Assembly (NCBI GenBank): GCA_034190875.2
Contig: CM067349.1
Coordinates: 4,217,311 to 4,281,310, forward strand
Reading direction: 5' to 3'
From: Urechis unicinctus
Taxonomy: Eukaryota; Annelida; Polychaeta; Xenopneusta; Urechidae
DNA length: 64,000 nucleotides
Shown here: positions 24,378-34,136 of the stretch, piece after piece
How positions within the stretch are numbered: position 1 is the stretch's first letter
How the letters are laid out: the number at the start of each line of letters is the position of its first letter
Translations under genes and position numbers: made by a program
Notes under the pieces: generated by a model
Database searches by the model: none
What the model was told of the DNA's origin: nothing
What the model saw: the letters and a program-made list of their open reading frames with translations, nothing else

Positions 24378-25836
24378 ATGTTCCGCTGGCTGGGAATCGC
24401 TTTGCTCTTTGTTAGTGGACGAATGCGTTTCATTGCGACTATGGGCAATTTACGAGAGACTCAATTTGTTCTCGACAATTTTGTTACCCACTTTGCAACC
24501 AAAGCATGCGATAGCGAATATTCTGCAGCAGGACCAGAAGAATGCGCCGTATTCTGCAGCATTAATGATCAATGTCTCTCCGCTTGGCACAGCGACATCA
24601 CAGCAATATGCACTCTGTGTACAACAATATTCCTTACAGAGCCAGATGCGGTGAACAAGCCCTGGACCTATATGAGACGTAAACCGCCAACTCAAAGTGA
24701 GTCATGTGTATGTGCACGTGTTATAGGTTAGAGGTGACAGAATGTGAAATGAAATATTGTGGAGAAATTTAACCTCATTGTGATACCGCCTATCGCGTAA
24801 TTTTTCAAAACATTATTGATATTTAGGAATCTTGTCTGTCATACTGGATATTCATTGCGGAATAACAGACAGAATTCAATCTATTCGTTCAACAAGATCG
24901 TAAACAAACCTCTCCCGAGCAAAGCTTGATGTGGTTGTTGAGATATCAGTGGATTCCCGCCTGAGTGCGTTGGTGTATTTATGTGTAGAGAGTGTTTGAA
25001 AGAGTGAATAGCCCCTCCTAGGTGCTTATTTATTCTATTGTAACCAACTGTATACATTATACATACATACATACATACATACATACATACATACATACAT
25101 ACATACATACATACATACATACATACATACATACATACATAGATACATACATACATACATACATACATACATACATACATACGTACATACGTACATACAT
25201 ACATACATACATACATACATACATACATACATACATACATACATACATACATACATACATACATACATACATACATACATACATACATACATACATACAT
25301 ACATACATACATACATACATACATACATACATACATACATACATACATACATACATACATACATACATACATACATACATACATACATACATACATACAT
25401 ACATACATACATACATACATACATACATACATACATACATACATACATACATACATAAGAAAGCATTTGCATAGCGTCTGTTTCCAAAACATATTGCTGC
25501 TTTAATCACAAGAAATACTCAGTGTGGGACTTAAATTGACGTCGAAATTCGTTCTGTGTTTGGTGGCTCGTAGATTATGACTGCAAATCTACAACACTGG
25601 GATATGATTACATCGGGAATGAGACTGTCACTGTCAGTGGAAGAACGTGTCAGCGCTGGGACACCCGTAGTCCGCATCGCCATCGCTTCACAAAGTCCAA
25701 GAATTTCCCACGAGACAGCGGGGTCGGCGCCGTCGGGAACCGATGCCGTAACCCGGATGGTGAGCCAGGCGGACCGTGGTGTTATACCACCGACCCTTCT
25801 CGTCGCTGGGAATATTGTCCCGTCGTCTTCTGCTAA
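24378..25836 (+). CDS. Secreted PAN/apple plus kringle protein, copy 2 (two exons)
   Basis: Exon 1 (24378-24696) begins MFRWLGIALLFVSG, a good signal peptide. It encodes a PAN-like Cys pattern: ACDSEY, ECAVFCSINDQCLSAWH, CTLC. It ends at a GTGAGT donor (24697). Exon 2 (25574-25836) follows a TAG acceptor and encodes a full kringle: YDCKSTTLGYDYIGNET, SGRTCQRWD, PHRHRF, NRCRNPDGEPGGPWCY, RRWEYCPVVFC, stop. The codon split across the junction is phase 1 on both sides. The spliced product has about 193 residues. The kringle appears in a different frame from the longest open frame over exon 2, so a frame-length search misses it. The intron carries a 400-bp ATAC microsatellite. The gene is probably extracellular; I cannot name an orthologue. 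Confidence 0.85.
25059..25457. repeat. (ATAC)n microsatellite in the intron of PAN-kringle copy 2
   Basis: About 100 units of acat/atac, interrupted by one agat (25141) and two acgt units (25182-25193). It lies inside the single intron of the gene at 24378-25836. Apparent Met-Tyr-Val-Cys or Thr-Tyr-Ile-His open frames on both strands are a by-product of the repeat. Confidence 0.98.
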
Positions 25837-26713
25837 CACGTTCCTGAATGACATTACAGACATCTGACCAACTAGTGTTTATTTTAATTAAGGTAATTTA
25901 TTGCGGTTGAAATATAAAATTAAATTGACTAGGATTAAGCAGAAATGGTCAATTCGTTTGATGGTGCAAAGTTATTGATACGGCTTGCAGGTAGGCCGTA
26001 TAAAGTGATAGAGAATGAGTTGGGTAAATAATTCAAGGAAACTACAAGATGGAGGATCTAGAAGGGCGCTCTCCTTTATTGTATTCATACAACAGGAGAT
26101 CAGGCGTTATGACCAGATGGTATGACAGTTATTATTCTGGTTTCATTGCGGGTTAGGTGCTGCGTAGAAATTCCTTGTGGGGAGTAGCGCAGAAATGTTT
26201 GGGGTAGACACAAGACATACAATGGATGTATAAGTGAACTAGGTAAGGTTTTTAAAATAACTTTCCGGTTTGGTTTGACTACGGTTATCATTAAAATGTT
26301 AGAGTAAGCGAGATGAACGTTTGTCAGCTGACACCATAGAGGATAAATTATTGAAATCAACTTATTCATATGTATATGTATATATATATAATGAATCCTC
26401 CAAGAGCATGCGGCGTCATCTGCTACATTGTCAACTTGTGGTTCCTTTTCGATAAAGCAACATTCTTGACATGGTAAATTGTTTCAGGAATATCATGAAC
26501 ATTCAGGTTTATGTATTCATGAAGATTTTTTATGCTGTTCGCAGAGAAATTTGTCCTTGGTTAGACATAAGAGGCTGGGTCAAACGTGGTGTGTCAGTTG
26601 ATAACTGCAGTCCGGCTCGAGTATTGATGGGTTGGGCGAGAGTTTATCAGAGGGGAAAGATGCCTTGGAACCTGATCTTTTTCAAATGTGACCCATGAAA
26701 AGGAATATATATA
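25837..26713. other. 3' flank of PAN-kringle copy 2; no other gene seen
   Basis: The region lies between the kringle stop codon and the start of Polinton element 1. The plus-strand open frame at 26471-26698 and the minus frame at 26100-26369 have no recognisable motif. A short (TA)n run sits at about 26370-26390. Confidence 0.45.
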
Positions 26714-26795
26714 AGTAGTATATATACTAGCGGTTCTGGGACACAACCCCTTCCATGTATACTACTGACCCCTTGGCAGCTTATACAAGATTTTT
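26714..26795 (+). repeat. Element 1 left terminal inverted repeat
   Basis: About 82 bp match the reverse complement of 37759-37841 with a few differences: the start agtagtatatatactag, then ttctgggacacaac, then cagcttatacaagat. The inner edge runs directly into the truncated two-helix gene. Confidence 0.9.
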
Positions 26796-26930
26796 TCAAT
26801 TTCTTTCTCAAGGAATTGCTTCTTGAGACTTATCTCATTTAGCCGATAGGAGTGCCCCAGATTCCCATCAGACGGCTGCGGAGGAATGGTTGGTTGTTGT
26901 TTCATACTACCGTTGTATACATAAGTCCAT
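26762..26930 (-). pseudogene. Two-helix membrane protein gene, 5' stub
   Basis: This keeps only the first 30 or so codons of the gene family at 52613-53167 (MKQQPT, LGHSYRLNEISLKKQ, LEKE). It then runs into the terminal repeat and stops. The upstream fibre gene has lost its stop codon (a TAG reads TGG), so fibre and stub now form one open frame. This dates the deletion to after the ancestor carried the full gene. Confidence 0.8.
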
Positions 26931-27561
26931 ATGTCAAGTTCAATTAGGAGTGATACTACAGTACAAGTCTCCCTTTCTGCTTGCAGCAGCTGTATAACGT
27001 TGCCTTGTTCCAGCTGTAAAGGCTGGGCTAGAGATATTACAACAGCTTGTTGGTTAGCAGGCTTACTTATTCCTACCGATTGAGTTGTCCCATTTATAAC
27101 AGGAAACACTGCTATACCACCAGTACCAGCGCCCGCACCAGATGACAAACCCATACAAATGAGCTTGCCATTGAATAACATGGAATATTCACAACTTAAA
27201 TCTAGTGAGTCTTGACCCCATCACCAAACGACAACTTATATCCTATGCGAAGGGCGCCACTTACTTCTGCCCAAATAGTAATGAGGGGTTTTGTTTTTTC
27301 AGCTGCGTGTTGTCTCAGGTCCCTGATATGCTGTCTATGTTTAACATCAACATAGTTTCTATTAGCAGCATCCTTTGGCGAAATCAGGTCTCCCAGCTCA
27401 ACGATTTTATTATCTCCCATTTCAAGGTCTCCAGTTATAATACTGCCACTTTTATTCATTTTTTGTGAGTCTACAATGGTCTTTGTTGCATATTCGGAGA
27501 GGTCGGCGCCCAGATCCGTTTTCTGTTGAGTTCCATAAATACTCGCTTTTATTGACATCTT
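26931..27561 (-). pseudogene. Fibre-like gene of element 1
   Basis: This is the homologue of the gene at 51944-52591. The N-terminal part has SEYATKTIVDSQKMNKSG, ITGDLEMGDNKI and SPKDAANRNYVD, closer to the classic tail-fibre repeat than the element 2 copy because the DAA..NYVD segment is kept. The C-terminal half (GKLICMGLSSGAG, VPVIN-like, LIELDI) is in another frame. It is broken near 27190 and reads on into the next gene. Confidence 0.75.
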
Positions 27562-28200
27562 GTAAATTGAAGAACAACCACCAATAGGAAAGTTATGATT
27601 GTTCAATAGACGTCCCTTATTATCCCTTATCTGAACCTTCAACTCATTCAAGGCTCGGACAATAACACGTTTTAACACAGGATTAGCGATGGTTGTGGTT
27701 ATGATATCAACAAAAGAGCCCTCATGGCCCACAACTTCAAGAAGCGTAGTGGGCGCACCATCAAGCATGTTGTGCGTGGTACTGAATTGATCGAGGTGGA
27801 CATAAAGTGGGTTAAAGACGCTAAAGTTGACGGGCCAGGGGGCATCGTAACGACCTGAAGAAATCCATCTTCCAACCAGAATTGGCTTATCAAGACCCAA
27901 CATTTTTAACACACCGTCGCCACATTGTATAGCCCAATCATCAGGAATTGAGAGGGCGATAGTCCCATCATGAGCATTATTCTCCACACAATGAATAAAC
28001 AAGCCTTTAGCTTCAATACGAATAAAACGTACAAAAACGGGCTGGTACACCTACCCCATATTGCCTGCGAGGATCTGACACATCTCCTCATCTAGGTAAA
28101 ATCGGATAACAGCACAGATGCGTTTGGTTCTCCAACCTGTTTGATAAATACTTGGTGCCAAACATAAGCGACGACAGCCTTGTAGCTGGCTGAAGAACCA
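27561..28200 (-). pseudogene. Penton-like gene of element 1
   Basis: Homologous to 51267-51953: GDGVLKMLGLDK, NFSVFNPLYVHLDQ, TTHNMLDGAPTTLLEVVG. It has lost its normal 3' end and is fused in frame to the fibre-like gene. The 5' end is truncated at about 28200, together with the head-to-head start of the neighbouring gene. Confidence 0.7.
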
Positions 28201-28205
28201 AACAC

Positions 28206-29010
28206 ATGCAATACTGGCAGAACCAGGTAAACTTTGTTGTATGGTGCGCAACCAGTGGCTGCGTGGTTTCTGCCCTGGACAACCTCAGATCTGACTCCCC
28301 AGCACTAAGTAACCTCTACAGGTTCCACGTCTACAACACCATCCGGAGACTTTTAGACGAAATGAGAATAGCACTGCCGAATGACGCCACATGGTAGGCT
28401 ACCAACAATACCTTCGACAAGAGAATCTACCACCAGCTATGCCACGAGTTTGGGGTTGACGAAAACAGCAACTGGAGGATGCAGGGCAGAGACCAGGATT
28501 TAGGGCGGATCTACTTCACCGACCCTGAAACACACGAGGTACGGATCATCACTCATTATGGAAACACCAACCTCTACAAATCCGTCAGGCAAACCTTTGA
28601 GAAATCAACCAACGGGTTTGTTTTCCAGGGCGCCAAGCTGCACATTGATTTCATAAAGCAAGACCAAGAGTGGGCAAACATCGCCTGGAGCACCTTCATC
28701 CTGGACAAATTGGAGGGGTTCACATTCCCAGGACCTATGTCTGGGCCATTCGTAGAGGTCAGACTCAGACCAGCTCTAGGTGTTGGCACGTCCTTTGATG
28801 CTCAGAAACAATTTCAGGATAACGTTGAGGATGCCATCAACTCCCCAGTGGACATTCCAATATCCATCCGACGGTATCAGAACGTCCTCCAGAATGCCTC
28901 CTCAAAGGTTGATTATGGGTTTGGAACGGGCTTGTACAGACCAGTCTGCGTGGGGCGCACGAGGATGAGAAAACCGCTCTTATTGTAGGTGGAATCACTA
29001 TAGGCTAAAC
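28206..29010 (+). pseudogene. Membrane-tailed protein gene of element 1
   Basis: The sequence begins at the QYWQNQVNF segment, lacking about 80 N-terminal residues. It continues with RFHVYNTIRRLLDEM, a TAG stop at 28396, then IAWSTFILD, NVEDAINSPVDIP and IRRYQNVLQNASSKVDYGFG. The C-terminal membrane anchor is mostly deleted; only EDEKTALIVGG-like remnants survive near 28965-29010. It ends convergent with the next minus-strand gene. Confidence 0.75.
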
Positions 29011-30330
29011 TGTGCTTTGGTTTGCTACGTAGTAAGTCACGGAGTATCAGGAGGATAACTCCCCCCACTGCCACAGCTGCGGCCCACACATGTTCTGCCA
29101 TCCAACCAGCCACCTTTGCAGCTGACTTAAGCAGCCATGATACGATGGAGCCAATGATTCCTGGAAGGGCAGCTGCTGCTTTACTGGCCAGGCCCTTCAA
29201 GACGTTTACCAAGGAGTTCAGCTGTTTTTTAATCCATTCCTTTACCCCGGGCTTATCAGCTGGCGTCGGTGTTGGTGCCAGGATTGCACTAGTGCTCCCT
29301 CCACCCGTCAAAGCAACAACCAGGGTCGAGATTGCCAATCCAATCGCAGTGAGGATGGAGGCGATTGTTATGTCCTGCTCCCAGAACAGGGTGCGTAGAT
29401 GCTCAGCTAGCATTGTGTCCTCGTTAAGAAGTCTGTTGATCGTTTCCCTGATGCGTTAATTTGGGTTTGCAGACGTTCACGGTTTACAGAGGCAGCCTCA
29501 ACACGGACACGCCGCAGGTCCTGCAGCTCTGCAAGCTCATTTGCTTGGAATCTCCATGCTCGACTATCACCCCTCCGTTCCTCCTCCAGGCTTGCCCTCC
29601 AGGCTTGCCATTTTAGCTTCCGATGTTTTTATATCCCTTTCTATCTCCGTTATCTTAGCTAGGTTATTGACCAGCTCACCCCTCTAGGTCTGCATAGCCT
29701 TATGAAGCCTAATAAGCTCTCTTAGTGGTAATTCGTTGTCTGTTTGTGTACCTAGGACTTCTATGGAGTTATGAACGCCCTCTATGAACCTTGTTTCTTC
29801 CACACCACCTTGCTCTGTCACAGCTTCAGGGCCGCTCATTTCTAACTCCTCTGGAAGTGCAGCTGCTGCTTTAGCAGCAGCTTGGTCAACGCCTTGTAGG
29901 GCTTTTGCTGCCTTTGTGGATAGATCAGGGGTCACTCAAAGAGCCCGAGCAAGCTGTGTACCACCGTAATCTAGGATACTCCTAGGAGAGAGAAAGTTGT
30001 TGGGATTGTTCTTCCATATCAGAAGCTTCCAGTCTCGCCCCCACTTAACCCAAAGGTCACCTTGTTTAGACAATTTAAACTATAGAGTGGCCTGCAGCCC
30101 ATGCTTAGACACTGCCTTCTTCCACCTCGTATCTAAGACTTTTGTTTCTTCTCCCACCTGATCTTCTGTTACCCCTGGCAGTCATTCACTAATAGTCGTG
30201 CTCGAAGTACCTAAAGCTTCGTCAATGAGGTTAGTCTCCTCATCATCACAAATAGTCTCATTCCTCTCCCCTCCCATAGCCCCCTCCTCCTCTGGGTCGT
30301 CAAATGCTGGGTTATCAAACTCCATGTCTG
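29011..30330 (-). pseudogene. Acidic/membrane protein gene of element 1
   Basis: Minus-strand homologue of 48642-49968. The acidic start (MEFDNPAFDDPEEE near 30325) is followed by broken pieces. A continuous 29684-29935 stretch spans GVEETRFIEGVHN, and the C-terminal hydrophobic part is at 29010-29410 (DITIASILTAIGLAIS, WAAAVAVGGVILLILRD). In this copy the junction around GVEET is in one frame, which exposes the one-base break in element 2 at the same place. Confidence 0.8.
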
Positions 30331-30365
30331 TGTGTTAAAGATATAATTGTAATTAAGCATTCAAC

Positions 30366-31556
30366 ATGATGAATACTTACGGATGCAAACTAAACCACAC
30401 ACCGCCAGATACGTGAACCGCTCGGGGTAAAGGGCGTGCGACAGTCTGTAGTGGTTACAAACAATCCAAGCACTATTGACCAGAACCAACAACTGCTGGT
30501 TCGCTTCCCCAATCTAGGCGCAGACGACGTCATTGTCCCAGGAACAGCACTGCTGGCCTTTACAATCACGCTGACCTCGGCTGATCTTAACCGCACCGTT
30601 GGGCAAAACCTGGGCCATGCCGTGGTTAAGAAAATGTGGCGACTTGTGGCGGACTGCACAGGAAAGACAGGGCCTCCAGTATCTGGGCATTGAAACACAA
30701 CTAAGATACGAATGGGGGCAGGAGACAGGATAATACCGAGGAAGAGGATAAGGCCATAGCCCGATGTGTATGGTAACAGGTTCTACGTTCCGCTTGACTT
30801 TGAAATCCTGGAGAGCCACATGCCATTCTACCAGAGCGCGCTTGATGACAGACTGGAATACGAGCTCACATTCAACGACTACAACCGCGTAATTCATGCA
30901 ACAGACAAAACCGCTGCCAGCTACAAAATTGATGGCATCTCCCTAGAGTATGACATGGTTACCCAACCAGAGTTGGCCCGTATGATACGCACCCAGTACA
31001 CAGGTCGACTTGCAATTCTGTATGACCGTGTACTTTGTCACAGAAAGCTTGTATACAATAAAAGAGAACATCAACCTGAACGTGCCTGCTCGCAGCATGA
31101 AGGGCATCTTACTGCTCTTTGAAGACCCAGCCAATGCCTCATTCGCCAGGAAGACCCAAAGATTACAAAAGTTGAGGTGACCATTGAGGGCTTCCCCAAC
31201 CAACTCTATGCCCAAGGCATGCGTGGCTACCAACAGTGGGATGAGGTGAAGAAGGCCTTTGCAGCAATGAGTAAACGAGACCCCAGTGTAGCAATAGCTG
31301 CAAAAGACTTGGCATTGTTGGACGTGTCCCTAGGAGAGTACCTAACCAGTAAGTATGCTCTGTGGCTCGACTTAAGGACGAGCGAGGACGACCAGCTGCA
31401 TGGTAGTGGCAGGGCCGTGGAGAATGCGTCTGAGGGTATCACCATTCAGATCACAAAAAAATCACATGCGGCCGGTGCATTGAACGTTTATATGTATTAT
31501 GTTATGGATGCACAGCTTAACATTAAAGATGGCAAGTTCGTCAGCGCAGTCTACTA
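30366..31556 (+). pseudogene. Major capsid protein gene of element 1
   Basis: Homologue of 47306-48601, starting at ATG 30366. Conserved stretches are RQSVVVTNNPSTIDQN, NRFYVPLDFEILESHMPFYQ, YELTFNDYNRVIHAT, ARMIRTQYTGRL and the end MDAQLNIKDGKFVSAVY. Breaks include a stop near 30412, a deletion around 30635 and frameshifts near 31060 and 31150. The C-terminal 126 codons (31177-31557) remain open. Confidence 0.85.
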
Positions 31557-32147
31557 ACAAGGTTTTGATGAAACCAAAAACAGAGTTTACATTTCCAGAT
31601 GGTCCCTGCTCAGCAATTGTTTGTGGGCAGACAGGATGTGGTAAAACCGCATTCATCATCGACCAACTTGAAGGGCCCTTCTTCGGTGCCTTCGTGTATA
31701 TTGTAATCCTCTGTCCTAGCATAGGTTTCAACGAGGCCTATCAGATGCGGTCATGGGTGTGGGATGATTCAGAGGTGTACGTGGTTGACCCAGGGGAGTG
31801 GCTCCATGACCACTAGAGGGCTTTTTAACATTGTTTTAAGGGTGAGCCTACCCTCTACATTATTGATGACTTCGGCAACAAAGACCCTAACCAAGAATAA
31901 AGACATGTTATCCAAACTGGCCTTTAGCGGCCGCCATGCGCAGCAAAGTGTCTGGGTCCTCACCCAAAAGTACAACTCTGTGCTGAAGGACACCAAGGAC
32001 CGTGACTCGTTTGAAGACGCCTTACATGGAAATGATGTAATTCCAACAAAGGAGGAACGTGCCGCAGTACGCCAACTAATAGCAAAGACCAAACACCCAA
32101 AACTGCTGCTGAAGACTGATCAACCTTCTGCATATGCCGTCGATTGA
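31527..32147 (+). pseudogene. FtsK/HerA-like packaging ATPase gene of element 1
   Basis: Walker A (GQTGCGKT) at about 31624-31650 is intact. The Walker B region is damaged: it reads LYIIDDF out of frame near 31853-31873. FSGRHAQQSVWVLTQKYNS follows, then a deletion of about 20 codons. It overlaps the capsid 3' end as in element 2. Non-functional. Confidence 0.85.
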
Positions 32148-32640
32148 AGTGATATTGGCCTTGATAGCAGCCGCTGTCTCAGTAACCAATTAAGGTTTCT
32201 TCATCTGGGTAGCGGTGCAGTTTTTTGAAGCTTGAAGGCGTATACGTATATTCATGTATCCTGATACCATTATTGATAAACTCCTTGAACAGGACACGAC
32301 TAGCTTAGTGGAGACAAAGTCTGGGGGAGCGGAAACTAGTTGCACTGGAAATGTAGATATGTCTTCTAAGAGAGATAGGCTTGCTGCCGTCATAGCCGGC
32401 GGTCAGGTCGTCAGTACCCTGGTTTGGAGCGCCTTACAATTGACCAGGTTGAATCAATGTCTGATGAAGAGATCATAAAGCTGTATGTGAGATACAAGGC
32501 TCAGCTAGGCGCCAGCATGACACGCCCTCTAGGCAATGCCAGCATGACACCGCCCAGACCTGTGACGCGCTAAGCACTGCCACTTGTGAGCTGTATCATT
32601 TATATGGCATGTTTTTAGCTCCATTAACCGCGGCTTTAAC
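32134..32640 (+). pseudogene. N-terminally anchored small protein gene of element 1
   Basis: Homologue of 46149-46718. ATG at 32134 overlaps the ATPase stop. It starts MPSIEVILALIAAAVS, and the stop at 32191 interrupts the membrane segment. DTIIDKLLEQDTTS and KRDRLAAVIAGGQ are recognisable, then a deletion removes part of the C-terminus. Confidence 0.75.
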
Positions 32641-32726
32641 AACAGTTAAGCACTGTAAATTTGGAAAAACAAGCAACGAATCAACAGGGGCCGGTGGAGA
32701 GGAAGACACCACTTGCGCACTATAGT

Positions 32727-32824
32727 ATGTGTTTAACTCTGCTATAGCATGTGCTTAATTACGCTATTACAGGTGCTTAACTCCGTTATAACATGTGCTT
32801 AACTCCGCTATAACAGGTGCTTAC
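32727..32824. repeat. 22-bp tandem repeat of element 1
   Basis: About 4.5 units of a 22-bp sequence (gtgcttaactccgctataac-type). The same repeat lies at the same place in element 2 (45964-46048). It sits in the longest intergenic gap of the leftward/replication gene block, upstream of the Lys/Ala-rich gene. Role unknown: promoter, origin or recombination site are all possible. Confidence 0.85.
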
Positions 32825-32864
32825 TAAGAGCTGTCAATTGGACAAATAAATTAAGTAACTAAAC

Positions 32865-33251
32865 ATGGAAGAAACGAACACAAAACAAGGGGAGACCACA
32901 CCGGTGTAGATAACGTCAGTGACCACTACAAAAAATTGCTAAAAGGGTTGCAGCAGGACGAAAGGGTGCTGCAGCTCGAAAAGCCAATCAAAATAAGCTT
33001 CTGAGAGAGCTCCGAGAGGCTAAGGCCGCGCTTACAGATGCTAGAGACGAGCTGTTGAGCCAATATCAACGATCAAGCCTCCGGAAAGGTGGGCATGGCC
33101 AACATGGGCTGCGCCTTTGGTTGTCGGCGGCGTTGGGGTGTTTGGACTAGCATTGTATTGCTACAGGCAGAAACTAGCCTCACACCCTAAACAGGTTGTG
33201 GTACAAAAGCCTCCGGACGCTCATTTAAAGGATCCGTTTGATATGGAATAG
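32865..33251 (+). pseudogene. Lys/Ala-rich membrane protein gene of element 1
   Basis: Homologue of 45547-45924: start MEETNTKQGETTPV, then a stop (TAG at 32908). Later KRVAAGRKGAAARKANQNK and a hydrophobic segment VGGVGVFGLALYCY are recognisable across frame changes. The stop overlaps the next start by one base or abuts it. Confidence 0.7.
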
Positions 33252-33491
33252 ATGACAATACCAATTACTGCTGGAAAAATGCTCATCAACGCACAGTACC
33301 ACAGTGCAGTTGTTTCCAGTATTTCAATAGGTTATGCCAAGCTTGTTAAGATGGCTCTGGGTTGTGGGGCGCCACGTCTTGATTTCACTCTACGCGACCT
33401 GGCTATGGCTGTTGCCGATGTTTCACGAGCTATGGCCACAAGGGATTTGCTAATCAAACAAGGAATCTTACCAGTTGATATACTGAAGTAA
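33252..33491 (+). CDS. 79-residue hydrophobic Polinton protein, intact in element 1
   Basis: This is the only full-length open gene in element 1. It has the same length as 45306-45545 and about 85% identity by eye: MTIPITAGKMLINAQYH, SISIGYAKLVKMALG, RDLAMAVADVSRAMATRD and IKQGILPVDILK. Two moderately hydrophobic helices suggest a small membrane or virion protein. Function unknown. Being open may be chance given its short length. Confidence 0.7.
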   Translation: MTIPITAGKMLINAQYHSAVVSSISIGYAKLVKMALGCGAPRLDFTLRDLAMAVADVSRAMATRDLLIKQGILPVDILK

Positions 33492-33737
33492 TGGCCACAA
33501 TTGCGCTACTTGTTGGAGGTAGAGCAGGACCAAAGCCGGCGGGCCACTGACCCTGTGTGGTCACTCGATGTTTACAAGATAAGACGCTCTATCACTAAAT
33601 CTGGTGAGCCTGTACTTTACTATTTGTCGGATGGACCCCTCCGTGGCTTTGTAAAAGGAGCTGCTTGTGGTGCCGTCCGATACCCAGTTGCCACCAGACG
33701 GTATTACCAATTAGACATTAGAGATCTATATACATAA
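33491..33737 (+). pseudogene. Deletion junction: small-protein start fused to integrase C-terminus
   Basis: The first ten codons of the 140-residue gene (MATIALLVGG, 33491-33520) are joined to the end of the integrase (TDPVWSLDVYKI, PVLYYLSDGPLRGF, 33553-33660). Compared with element 2, about 1.2 kb is missing, including all three catalytic acidic residues of the integrase. The element therefore cannot supply its own integrase. Confidence 0.85.
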
Positions 33738-33739
33738 CA

Positions 33740-34024
33740 ATGGTAGTATTTGACAATAAGTGCCCGTAGATATTACTCGGAAAGAAAGACCCCTGTAACA
33801 GGCCCTGTACGCAAGAGTTTGCAACTCACACATGATAAGATAAGACATGGTGTCGATAATCGTCTTTGTGCGGGTTGTCAGAAGGCTATAAAATATAATA
33901 AGGTAGGATTGTGTATGGATTGTGGGTTCAATAAAGTCAACCACAGTCGTATTCGTCAAAAGTAAAAAATTGATTCACAACAGACTGCAGCCGGCGCCAC
34001 TGAACGGGGATTCCACACTGTATA
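33740..34024 (+). pseudogene. Cys-rich small protein gene of element 1
   Basis: Homologue of 43524-43832. MVVFDNKCP is followed by an in-frame TAG; later RLCAGCQKAIKYNKVGLCMDCGF keeps two CxxC pairs. Broken by a frameshift and stops. Confidence 0.75.
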
Positions 34025-34136
34025 AAAATAGAAATCCTGTGCCGCTGTGAGCATGGTCAAAGTCCGCTCACTGTACTGTATTGTCTTTTGTGTGTCAAAA
34101 AACTTCCTTTTAGACTAATGGATTTGTATAGTAAAC

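Noticed and set aside
25035-25509. Long Tyr-Val-Cys-Met and Tyr-Ile-His-Thr open frames
   Set aside because: They are created by the ATAC microsatellite, open on both strands, and lie in a kringle gene intron.
25577-25867. 96-codon open frame (MTANLQHWD...) as a protein
   Set aside because: The kringle in another frame, with correct splice phase and Cys pattern, explains the exon.
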